NCBI GenBank assembly: GCA_011052165.1
Contig: DRJN01000197.1
Location: 1 to 5,888 of the forward strand
Direction: 5' to 3'
DNA from: Gammaproteobacteria bacterium
GTDB taxonomy: Bacteria > Pseudomonadota > Gammaproteobacteria > UBA6429 > Thiohalophilaceae
DNA length: 5,888 nucleotides
In this document: positions 1 through 5,888 of the stretch, piece by piece
How the letters are laid out: every line of letters begins with the position of its first letter
Numbering within the stretch: position 1 is the stretch's first letter
Notes under the pieces: generated by a model
Told to the model about the DNA's origin: nothing
The model's database searches: none
What the model saw: only the letters and a program-made list of their open reading frames with translations
Position numbers and translations under genes: made by a program

Positions 1-321
1 CAGGTCAAAGTCAACGGCGTCGACGTCTTCCACCCCAACACCGGCGAAGTCCGTAGCGACGGCGCCGAGGGTATCGCCTGCTGGTTCATCGACACCGACT
101 ATAATGAAGAAAGCTTCTTCGTCCGCCACGCCTACTTCCTTGGTGCAAATGATCCCTACAAAGCACTCAAAACCACACTCAAAGCGGAGATCAATCAGGA
201 AGCTTGGGCAACCCTCAACAGCGATACCTCGCGGCCATTCGCTAAACCAAAGTCAGGGCGCATAGCGGTCAAAGTCATTAATCACCTTGGTGATGAAGTA
301 ATGAAAGTGTTTAAGGTTTGA
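1..321 (+). CDS. C-terminal part of a probable site-specific DNA (adenine) methyltransferase, type III Mod-like; 5' end outside window
   Basis: Frame 1 is open from the first base to the TGA at 319-321, giving 106 residues with no start in the window. The tail reads like the C-terminus of long COG2189-type methyltransferases: a segment ACWFIDTDYNEESFFVRHAY (residues 27-46 of the fragment), then a Phe-Leu-Gly-Ala turn, a helical stretch, a Ser-Arg-Pro-Phe-x-Lys-Pro-Lys-x-Gly motif and a final VKVINHLGDEVMKVFKV strand. The catalytic DPPY and SAM-binding motifs would lie upstream, so enzymatic activity cannot be judged. The family methylates DNA in restriction-modification or related defence systems, which fits the SIR2-HerA operon that follows. 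The first third uses mostly C/G-ending codons while the rest drifts toward A/T, so composition is uneven. The last three codons lie inside a 10-base repeat that recurs at 492-501. The family call is from memory of the tail, not from catalytic motifs; the reading frame itself is secure. Confidence 0.68.
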   Translation, partial: QVKVNGVDVFHPNTGEVRSDGAEGIACWFIDTDYNEESFFVRHAYFLGANDPYKALKTTLKAEINQEAWATLNSDTSRPFAKPKSGRIAVKVINHLGDEVMKVFKV

Positions 322-346
322 TCATAGGTAGGATCTTTAAAGTTAT

Positions 347-463
347 TGATTTATAAGATATTATTCCAGCGCAACAGCAACAAACAAAGAAAATGTCGAT
401 GTATGCCATATTGCTTCGATATCAGATGAACCATTCTTGAGTCCCTAACATGCTGATTTATAA
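347..463 (+). repeat. Second 10-base direct repeat pair, TGATTTATAA (347-356 and 454-463)
   Basis: Two exact copies of TGATTTATAA lie 107 bases apart in the intergenic region. The second copy supplies the first five bases of the TATAAT at 459-464; the first copy ends in TATAAG at 352-357. They may be paired binding sites for a regulator, a duplicated -10 region, or coincidence in AT-rich DNA. Confidence 0.3.
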
Positions 464-464
464 T
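437..464 (+). promoter_or_regulatory. Predicted sigma70-type promoter for the SIR2-HerA operon
   Basis: TTGAGT at 437-442 (four of six bases match the -35 consensus) is followed after 16 bases by a perfect TATAAT -10 box at 459-464. Transcription would start near 471 and leave a leader of roughly 80 bases before the ATG at 550. No comparable pair is seen closer to the gene or between the operon genes. The -10 box overlaps the second TGATTTATAA repeat, so a repressor bound there could control the operon. Confidence 0.5.
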
Positions 465-549
465 TGTTAAATCCTTAAGAACTAACGTATGAAGGTTTGA
501 TAGTGATGTTAATGTATGTGGCTTTCAGTGCCATTTATCGAGATTTTAT

Positions 550-1659
550 ATGAAAAACGATGACAAATTAAAAAACATTAAAGAATCGTTGCTCGCTGTC
601 ATGCGAGAGCCGCGCCGATGGCTTCTTTTTGTCGGCACCGGTGCCTCGGTTGCGATGGATACTGAATTGGGGATGCCTGCATTAGCGAGCCATCTTTTAA
701 CTGCTATCCCCGAAAATACAGATGGGTGGGACTCTATAGCCACAAGGTTGGACCAAGGAGACGACCTTGAGACTGCACTCACGGGAATAACCCTCAAAGA
801 ACCTCTCCAAAATGAGATTGCCAGATGCACTGCATATTTTGTTGCCCAAAAAGATATGTCATTGAGAGACGACGTTCTGACCGATAAGAAAGCATGGGTG
901 GGAGAACCGTTGCTGCAACAATTGATGCGGGGCCTTTCCCCCACTTGGCCACGTTTGCCTATCGTGACGCCAAATTATGACATGCTCATTGAGTATGCCT
1001 GCTCAAAGGCAAATATACCCTATATCACCGGGTATCACGGTGGGATCATGCGGCGGCGGGATTGGCCAAAGGCCCGGGAACGGCTTTATCGATTGAACCC
1101 GGTAACCATGGGGGGGAAACGCCGGGATACAATCACCGCCATATCTTGCGTTGAGCTTATGAAGGTTCATGGGTCAATTAACCTCTTTCGTTGTAATTCA
1201 GACAAAACTTTTGTCGAGAATGATATCTGGACAGTGGGCTGCCCGGCAGATTACACACCGATGGTCGCGCCACCTGGAGACACAAAGACGCAGGAAGCAC
1301 TCAATAATCATGATCGTCTGTTTGGCGAAGCCTTGCAGGCTATTGACAAAGCAACTGCCTTCTTCGTGATTGGCTATGGCTTCAGGGATGAGCACATCCA
1401 TCAGAAAATACTAGAACGCGTTCGCAACCACGAATGTCCTCTTATTGTGTTGACGCTTGATCCTTCAACGGAATTAGACCAATTGCCGGCTATAGGGAAA
1501 AGCGTATGGGTTATCACTGGCATACAAGACCAGGCCAATGGCAAAACAGACCCATCAGGAACACGTTTTGCCAATGGCAACAAAAAATTAAGCGGTGACT
1601 TTGACGGGGTTACTCTCTGGCAGAGTGTTGTTTTCACAAAACAAATATTAGGAGGCTAG
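550..1659 (+). CDS. SIR2-domain NADase effector of a SIR2-HerA anti-phage system
   Basis: This 369-residue protein has the SIR2-like (SIR2_2-type) Rossmann fold of bacterial defence effectors. Visible motifs in order are FVGTGAS (27-33, NAD-binding glycine loop), TPNYD (140-144, with Asn142 as the usual catalytic Asn), VHGS (206-209, with His207 as the usual catalytic His) and IGYGFRDEHI (274-283, the C-terminal nucleotide-binding region). All key residues are intact, so NAD+ hydrolysis is expected. There is no signal peptide or membrane segment, so it should be cytosolic. In known SIR2-HerA systems the SIR2 protein assembles on the HerA hexamer and depletes NAD+ during phage infection; the HerA gene 2 bases downstream makes that role likely here. 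ATG 550 is chosen because the next Met (residue 18) lies just before the first conserved strand and has no SD. Its own SD is weak (GAG at 540-542). A G7 run at 1110-1116 encodes Met-Gly-Gly at 187-189. Confidence 0.92.
   Translation: MKNDDKLKNIKESLLAVMREPRRWLLFVGTGASVAMDTELGMPALASHLLTAIPENTDGWDSIATRLDQGDDLETALTGITLKEPLQNEIARCTAYFVAQKDMSLRDDVLTDKKAWVGEPLLQQLMRGLSPTWPRLPIVTPNYDMLIEYACSKANIPYITGYHGGIMRRRDWPKARERLYRLNPVTMGGKRRDTITAISCVELMKVHGSINLFRCNSDKTFVENDIWTVGCPADYTPMVAPPGDTKTQEALNNHDRLFGEALQAIDKATAFFVIGYGFRDEHIHQKILERVRNHECPLIVLTLDPSTELDQLPAIGKSVWVITGIQDQANGKTDPSGTRFANGNKKLSGDFDGVTLWQSVVFTKQILGG
1650..1655 (+). promoter_or_regulatory. Strong ribosome binding site of the HerA gene
   Basis: AGGAGG lies six bases before ATG 1662 and overlaps the last SIR2 codons. 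It fixes the HerA start and suggests translational coupling with the SIR2 stop at 1657-1659. Confidence 0.82.
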
Positions 1660-1661
1660 AC

Positions 1662-3413
1662 ATGCCTATTTTTAATTTCAAACAAGGCGACGATGTTCAA
1701 AAAGATGGGGGTTATCTCGGCACCGTATTACAGGTAGATACCCGGCGTGTGTCAATCAGCGCTAAAGATGAACATCTAATACGCGCGAGTATTGGCAAAT
1801 TGGTCGCTCTGCGCCGGGGCACTGTTGACGATTGGCTGATCGGCATGGTGGATAGAATTGTGCGCCAGATTGTGACGGCGGATATGACAGAAAACGATGA
1901 AGAGCATGAAGACAATAGCAATAATGATGCCTTACCGCTTTCAGGAAACGCTGTAACTGTCACGCTTGTTGGCATGGTGCGTTGGAACTCCGAAAAGTCT
2001 CAGCACGATTTTACACGTTCACTCCTTGATTTGCCGGATATCGGCCAGGATTGTTTTGTTCTCAAGGGGGATTTCCTGAAGTCTTTCATGGGTCTTCTCG
2101 TTAAAAAAGGCAATACGGAGCAAGCTCTTGAAATCGGGAAGTATGCCCTGGATCCAGATGCTACTGCCTACCTGGATGGTGACAAATTTTTTCAGCGCCA
2201 TGCCGCTCTTCTGGGCAGCACAGGTTCGGGTAAATCCTGGACAGTGGCAACGATTCTGGAGCGCGCCACCAAATTGCCCTCCGCCAATCTAATCGTGTTT
2301 GACCTGCATGGCGAGTACCGTGAACTGAGCTACGCCGATCATCTCCGCATTCCTGGGCCGGATGATCTTGGTGCTGCAAATCCGGAACTGCTTTACTTGC
2401 CGTATTGGCTTATGAACTGTGAGGAATTGACGGCAATGTTTGTCGAAATCAGTGAATTCACCGCTCATAATCAGACGCTTGTATTTCAGGATACCGTTTT
2501 TGCTGAGAAGAAAAAACTTCTTGAAGCAGAGAATAAATCCGAAGTTCTCAATTCTTTTACGATTGACAGTCCTGTCCCCTTTGATCTTGATATCGTCGTT
2601 GCTGAGATCCGGCGACTTAATGACGAGATGGTGCAAGGTGCTCGTGGACTAAAGCAGGGAAGCTTTTTTGGTCAATTCAGCCGATTTCTCGCGCGGATTG
2701 CTGGCAAACTCAATGATCGTCGGTATGGCTTTCTTTTCCAGGCACCGAATGAGTTGCACACATATGAATCATTCCATTCACTTGCTGAGCAGCTTCTTGC
2801 TTTTTCCGGCGAACACAAGGGGATCAAAGTTATCGATTTTTCTGAAGTACCTTCCGATGTGCTTCCCGTAATGCTTGGTATTGTTGGTCGTATCATCTAC
2901 TACCTTCAGTTCTGGATGCCCGATGAGAAACGTCACCCTGTAGCGCTTGTTTGTGATGAAGCCCACATTTACCTGCCCAGAGACAAGGGCAACCCAAATC
3001 AGCAGCGAGCTCTCGAAAATTTTGAAAAGATTGCCAAAGAGGGACGAAAGTATGGCGTGTCACTGATGATTGTCAGCCAACGGCCATCCGATGTAAGTAC
3101 CACGATTCTGAGTCAGTGCAACAATGTAATGGCACTGCGGCTGACTAACAGTAATGATATATCCGCAGTAAAAAACATGATGCCGGAAAGCATGATGAGT
3201 TTTATGGAGATGCTGCCCATTCTGGATATCGGGGAGGCGCTGGTTGTAGGCGATGCCGTTCTCTTGCCCAGCCGGATCAGTATCAACAAGCCTGATGAAG
3301 AGCCCCTGAGCGCAACCATTGATTTCTGGACAGAATGGAGTCGCAAGGATGTTTCGCCGGACTGGGTGTTGGCTGCAGAGAATATGCGGCGGCAAAGGAG
3401 AAAGGGTTCGTGA
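1662..3413 (+). CDS. herA: HerA-family (DUF87) hexameric ATPase/DNA translocase, partner of the SIR2 effector
   Basis: This 583-residue protein has the full HerA plan. The N-terminus (about 1-135) looks like a beta-rich HAS-barrel, interrupted at about 75-90 by an acidic, Asn-rich low-complexity linker. The FtsK/HerA-like RecA core follows: Walker A GSTGSGKS (185-192, Lys191), a conserved FDLHGEY (213-219), a helical insertion (about 255-380), Walker B LVCDEAH (429-435, Asp432/Glu433), GRKYG (461-465, probable arginine-finger region), the VSQRP motif (471-475) and a C-terminal LPSRISINKP brace (535-544). Length is normal for the family. HerA proteins form hexameric rings that move on DNA. Beside SIR2, rather than the NurA nuclease, HerA acts as scaffold and ATPase of the SIR2-HerA defence complex. 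It sits 2 bases after the SIR2 gene, and its stop overlaps the next start (GTGA at 3410-3413). All catalytic motifs are intact. The family call is firm; the defence role rests on gene pairing. Confidence 0.95.
   Translation: MPIFNFKQGDDVQKDGGYLGTVLQVDTRRVSISAKDEHLIRASIGKLVALRRGTVDDWLIGMVDRIVRQIVTADMTENDEEHEDNSNNDALPLSGNAVTVTLVGMVRWNSEKSQHDFTRSLLDLPDIGQDCFVLKGDFLKSFMGLLVKKGNTEQALEIGKYALDPDATAYLDGDKFFQRHAALLGSTGSGKSWTVATILERATKLPSANLIVFDLHGEYRELSYADHLRIPGPDDLGAANPELLYLPYWLMNCEELTAMFVEISEFTAHNQTLVFQDTVFAEKKKLLEAENKSEVLNSFTIDSPVPFDLDIVVAEIRRLNDEMVQGARGLKQGSFFGQFSRFLARIAGKLNDRRYGFLFQAPNELHTYESFHSLAEQLLAFSGEHKGIKVIDFSEVPSDVLPVMLGIVGRIIYYLQFWMPDEKRHPVALVCDEAHIYLPRDKGNPNQQRALENFEKIAKEGRKYGVSLMIVSQRPSDVSTTILSQCNNVMALRLTNSNDISAVKNMMPESMMSFMEMLPILDIGEALVVGDAVLLPSRISINKPDEEPLSATIDFWTEWSRKDVSPDWVLAAENMRRQRRKGS
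3394..3400 (+). promoter_or_regulatory. Ribosome binding site that fixes the GTG start of the third gene
   Basis: AAAGGAG lies nine bases before GTG 3410, inside the 3' end of the HerA gene. It supports the GTG over the in-frame ATG at 3335, which would need a 79-base overlap with HerA and has no SD of similar quality. Confidence 0.75.
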
Positions 3414-5296
3414 AACGACGAGAATACGGCATAAATCTTGATGACGGAGTGGCGCTCTCAACGGAAGAAGAGTTCCACCTGCTCTATGTGCCTTGCAACC
3501 CCGATGAAACAGATCGCTTACAGGCATGGTTTGCTGATGACACGCAGGAGTCTCTTCTGTTGGGGGGGCAGATTGGATCTGGGAAGACAACTTTAATCAA
3601 GGAGGTTTCCCGCTCTTTTATTGGTGCACATATTATTACCGTGTGCTTTGACACCGATCCTATCGAGCCAACAGAAGGCGGATATAGCATGCTTCTCTTT
3701 GGCCGGATACTGAAAGCTTGCTTGGAGGCCAAGGTGAAAGTAGATGGAAGTGGAATCGCTTTGTCTGATTTCCCTTCCATTGGCGCAGATTCGTGGCATA
3801 CCTTTGCCGACAAAACAACATCCTGGCCTTCAAGCTTACAGGAGGCAGAATTATTGCAGGATGCCTGTGCCGTCATGGGTAATAAAGCTGAGATGGTGCG
3901 TAAGGCCTGTGCCCAACTGCTTGATCGCCTGCGGGACGTTACGTCACGAGAACCCATTATCATTGCCGAAGGTATCGATAAATTCAATCTCGGCACACCT
4001 GAATACTTTTCGCTTAAAGATACCCTGATCTTTCTAGCCGAAAGGAAAACACTTTTCGAGGTCAACGCGGTTCATCTATTTCAAGAGCAGGTTTTTGGGC
4101 AGGGAACCCGAAAGCTCTTCGTCGGAGGTATTGGCGAAGATATGCTTGTGCAGATTCTGCGGAAAAGACTGGGCTCCTATGCCCCGGTCTATCAGGACGC
4201 ATTTTCTTTAATCGTCAACTATTCTGGCGGCAATGCCCGTCAGGCCCTGAGGCTTCTCAATGCATATTACTTTCGACGCACTCAACGTAAAAATGACGCT
4301 GCAGCAGCAATCGTCCTGGCCTGCCATCAGGTAGGCAAGGATCTTCTGAACATATCTTACGGCAATTTCCCCACAGATATATTTACCGTTGTAAAACGCG
4401 ACAAATATATTGAAGGCAGTCTGTTTAGGAGTCCGGATCGAAAGACTTCAGAGGGAGCTAATGATGCGGTTTATCATAACTGGCTGTTCATGCAGGATGA
4501 ACCGGACCCTGCTACCCCTACACAGTGGCCTGCCATCATTAATCCGCTGATTGATGAGGCGATTGAGTGGAAGACAGGCGCGCCACGGACACCGGAGGAA
4601 GAATCCGTCCGAAAATGGGCGCGGGATCACGACATCAGCCCAGTTGGTTTGAATTTTCCTGTTGACGATAACGGCGCGCCGGTTTGGAACAAGTTCTGGG
4701 AGGAGATCGAATCATCCTCGGAAAAAGAGACCTTGAATATTATCGAGGTGCTGGAAGAGATCGGGGCAGGGCTGTTCGGTGTTGAAAGGCAGGACCGCAT
4801 TATCATCACCTACCGGGAGCGCGGAAATCTTGAGGTAGTTCGGGATTTTCTTGTAGGTGAGGCTAACACTTATTCCTTTTTCCCTTGTGCAGAGATTAAG
4901 CTTGAAGGCGGAGAAAACCAGGAGCCGGTTATAGAATTACTGACGCGGCTTGCGGACCCTGACCCTAATCGCATTTATTCTGTGGAACTCACCGGAAAAT
5001 GGACAGAGGCTCAACTTCGTAATCTCGACCACCGTCGAGACATCCTCGGTAATCTACAAATGCTCTGGTGGATACAGCAGGACGATCTGAAACGCTATCT
5101 CCGTTTTTGGCCGCAGTTGCGCCAATTTTTCCGGATTTACAGGCTCGAGGATGAGTTATGGCGCGGCATTACAATGGAAGAAATTCAGGCGGATATTGAT
5201 TTCATTCAAGACATGCCCAAGGACTCTGGCCCGGAAGGTATCCGAAGGTTGCACAATGTTCTGGTTTACCTCAAGGAGGCGGGAGGTGAGTCATGA
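3410..5296 (+). CDS. AAA/STAND-like P-loop ATPase, accessory component of the SIR2-HerA operon
   Basis: From GTG 3410 the protein has 628 residues. Walker A is GQIGSGKT (53-60, Lys59). The Walker B-like strand is PIIIAEGIDKF (182-192), with Glu187 where most P-loop ATPases have Asp, followed by Asp190, close to the hhhDGLDk pattern of STAND/KAP-type ATPases. A sensor-2-like helix SGGNARQALRLL (272-283, Arg277) resembles ORC/Cdc6 proteins. A probable winged-helix region (about 300-385) follows. The last 170 residues hold a segment with Leu-Asp-x-Arg-Arg-Asp (539-544), Trp-Trp and regularly spaced Leu/Phe-Pro residues (about 530-585) that recalls a C-terminal module seen in some STAND proteins; this is a weak resemblance. 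No toxin, nuclease or transmembrane domain is evident. Both ends overlap neighbouring genes (GTGA with HerA, ATGA with the next gene), so stoichiometric co-expression is likely. Role inferred: sensor, switch or loader for the SIR2-HerA complex. A G7 run (3562-3568) lies just before Walker A. Confidence 0.82.
   Translation: MKRREYGINLDDGVALSTEEEFHLLYVPCNPDETDRLQAWFADDTQESLLLGGQIGSGKTTLIKEVSRSFIGAHIITVCFDTDPIEPTEGGYSMLLFGRILKACLEAKVKVDGSGIALSDFPSIGADSWHTFADKTTSWPSSLQEAELLQDACAVMGNKAEMVRKACAQLLDRLRDVTSREPIIIAEGIDKFNLGTPEYFSLKDTLIFLAERKTLFEVNAVHLFQEQVFGQGTRKLFVGGIGEDMLVQILRKRLGSYAPVYQDAFSLIVNYSGGNARQALRLLNAYYFRRTQRKNDAAAAIVLACHQVGKDLLNISYGNFPTDIFTVVKRDKYIEGSLFRSPDRKTSEGANDAVYHNWLFMQDEPDPATPTQWPAIINPLIDEAIEWKTGAPRTPEEESVRKWARDHDISPVGLNFPVDDNGAPVWNKFWEEIESSSEKETLNIIEVLEEIGAGLFGVERQDRIIITYRERGNLEVVRDFLVGEANTYSFFPCAEIKLEGGENQEPVIELLTRLADPDPNRIYSVELTGKWTEAQLRNLDHRRDILGNLQMLWWIQQDDLKRYLRFWPQLRQFFRIYRLEDELWRGITMEEIQADIDFIQDMPKDSGPEGIRRLHNVLVYLKEAGGES
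5282..5289 (+). promoter_or_regulatory. Very strong ribosome binding site of the fourth gene
   Basis: GGAGGTGA is a near-complete match to the 16S anti-SD. GGAGG ends six bases before ATG 5293, which overlaps the preceding TGA stop as ATGA. This fixes the start of the fourth gene and is good evidence that it is truly translated. Confidence 0.85.
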
Positions 5297-5888
5297 GTGA
5301 AACGAAGCGCCGTGCCATTGTGTGGGACACGATTGAACGTATTGCTTTCCGACCGAGTTCAAACAATGATTGTAGCGCCTGGTTGGGCGTATATGCTAAG
5401 ACTTTGCATAAGCTCTGGGGTTTGGAATCGATGTGGAATCATTTTGGCTCTAATGATATTTTCGACATCCAATTCTTGGAACTGAAATGTAAATACGAGA
5501 TTGAAAATGTAGACAAGTATTCTGTCTCATTGCAGGATTTATCGGCTAGCCGCAGCTATTGGCAAAACCATATAGATGCCACTTATATCAGCAAGGCATC
5601 CCTGCATTCTGCAAGTGGTCGATATCCTCGTCTGCAAAGAGCGCATCTGCAAAGAGATATCGAAGCTGTTCTTGATGGCATGTTATTCCACCCGCGTTGT
5701 CACGCCCATCTTGAAGATATCGGGGTTCGGCATATGCAACTTGATCAGGACAGTGGTGGGTTGTCATCACACGAAGTCCGCATTGGTGGAGGTATCGAGA
5801 ATCCGTATGTCTTCCTTTTTCATCTTCGTTATCAGTTCTGTCTCGTGGCCGATCAAGTCAGGCAGACCGAGAGGCAACGTTTAATAGA
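5293..5888 (+). CDS. Unrecognised protein, fourth gene of the operon; 3' end outside window
   Basis: The frame is open from ATG 5293 to the window end (198 complete codons plus two bases) and is partial at its C-terminus. I do not recognise a family. Visible features are a Trp-rich N-terminal region (Trp11, Trp30, Trp42, Trp48), a mixed helical and charged middle (60-130), a His/Cys cluster HPRCHAH at 133-139, and a well-ordered stretch from about 158 to 184 with SSHEVRIGGGIENPYVFLFH followed by an aromatic-rich strand. The last two blocks look conserved and might form a metal or ligand site, but no catalytic signature can be named. There is no signal peptide; the VFLFHLRYQFCLV stretch (173-185) is interrupted by charged residues and is unlikely to be membrane-spanning. 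The ATGA overlap and strong SD tie it to the AAA ATPase. It may be a sensor or a second effector; this is inference only. Confidence 0.78.
   Translation, partial: MSETKRRAIVWDTIERIAFRPSSNNDCSAWLGVYAKTLHKLWGLESMWNHFGSNDIFDIQFLELKCKYEIENVDKYSVSLQDLSASRSYWQNHIDATYISKASLHSASGRYPRLQRAHLQRDIEAVLDGMLFHPRCHAHLEDIGVRHMQLDQDSGGLSSHEVRIGGGIENPYVFLFHLRYQFCLVADQVRQTERQRLI

Larger units (their letters stand above)
313..501. repeat. 10-base direct repeats AAGGTTTGAT enclosing a 169-base segment with imperfect terminal inverted repeats (MITE-like)
   Basis: AAGGTTTGAT occurs exactly at 313-322 and 492-501. Immediately inside, the left end (323-339) and the reverse complement of the right end (491-475) match at 12 of 17 ungapped positions, both starting CATA. 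This is the layout of a target-site duplication around a short element with terminal inverted repeats. The segment is AT-rich and has no gene. If it inserted, it did so exactly at the methyltransferase stop codon and kept that gene intact. It also contains the proposed operon promoter. The pattern is read directly from the sequence; the mobile-element reading is inference, and chance similarity in AT-rich DNA is possible. Confidence 0.3.
322..549. other. AT-rich intergenic region between methyltransferase and SIR2 gene
   Basis: This 228-base gap is about one third GC by hand count, against about one half in the flanking gene. No credible gene is present: the longest ATG-led frame is a 15-codon peptide at 393-440 without an SD. 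There is no clear GC-rich hairpin followed by a T-run after the methyltransferase stop, so read-through from upstream is possible. The gap contains a sigma70-like promoter at 437-464 and the direct repeats described separately. Confidence 0.7.

Noticed and set aside
322..345. Possible terminator after the methyltransferase
   Set aside because: Only short AT palindromes (such as CTTTAAAG at 335-342) and a GATC pair are present, with no stable GC stem and no T-run.
393..440. 15-codon peptide frame before the SIR2 gene (possible leader peptide)
   Set aside because: It has no SD, no attenuator-like hairpins follow it, and it would end upstream of the predicted transcription start.
3335..3409. 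Upstream ATG giving the AAA protein 25 extra N-terminal residues
   Set aside because: It would overlap HerA by 79 bases, lacks a comparable SD and adds a low-quality Gly/Cys-rich leader. GTG 3410 has AAAGGAG at good spacing and makes the usual GTGA overlap.
3060..3590. Minus-strand frame of 176 codons
   Set aside because: It lies antisense across the HerA/AAA junction, where both sense frames have strong family motifs. Its translation is Pro/His/Cys-rich with no recognisable domain.
3484..4065. Minus-strand frame of 193 codons
   Set aside because: It is fully antisense to the P-loop and Walker B region of the AAA gene; it is Ser/Lys-rich with no motif and no supporting SD.
5576..5884. Plus-strand frame of 102 codons near the window end
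   Set aside because: It is out of frame inside the fourth gene, which has the overlap start and a strong SD; the alternative frame lacks both.
1..5888. CRISPR array, tRNA or rRNA genes
   Set aside because: No regularly spaced repeats and no tRNA-like or rRNA-like sequence were seen; the window is almost fully occupied by protein genes.

Overview
The window looks like part of a bacterial defence island. Everything recognisable lies on the + strand. Coding GC is near 50%, the Shine-Dalgarno (SD) sites are strong, and the gene families are typical of mobile or defence-associated DNA. Content and codon use would fit a Gram-negative (probably proteobacterial) host, but nothing here fixes the taxon.

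Layout. (1) Positions 1-321 hold the last 106 codons of a gene that starts upstream. Its tail resembles the C-terminus of large type III Mod-like (COG2189) site-specific DNA methyltransferases. (2) Positions 322-549 are AT-rich (about one third GC by hand count) and non-coding. They hold a good sigma70-like promoter (TTGAGT-16-TATAAT) and a curious arrangement: two 10-base direct repeats bracketing imperfect terminal inverted repeats, like a very small MITE. (3) Positions 550-5888 hold a tightly packed run of four genes: a SIR2-domain protein, a HerA/DUF87 hexameric ATPase, an AAA/STAND-like ATPase, and an unrecognised protein that runs off the window end. The junctions are a 2-base gap, a GTGA overlap and an ATGA overlap, each with a strong SD, so the genes are almost certainly one translationally coupled operon.

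Function. The SIR2 + HerA pair is a known two-gene anti-phage module (SIR2-HerA, also called Nezha or Gao_Her_SIR). In it the HerA hexamer scaffolds a SIR2 NADase that depletes NAD+ on infection. Here the pair is extended by two overlapping downstream genes: an ATPase with an ORC/Cdc6- or STAND-like core and an atypical Walker B, and a novel protein rich in His/Cys/aromatic residues. The most interesting hypothesis is that this is a larger, four-or-more-gene version of SIR2-HerA in which the extra ATPase and the fourth protein sense infection or gate the effector. The gene identities are read from motifs; the four-part system is inference from gene order and coupling.
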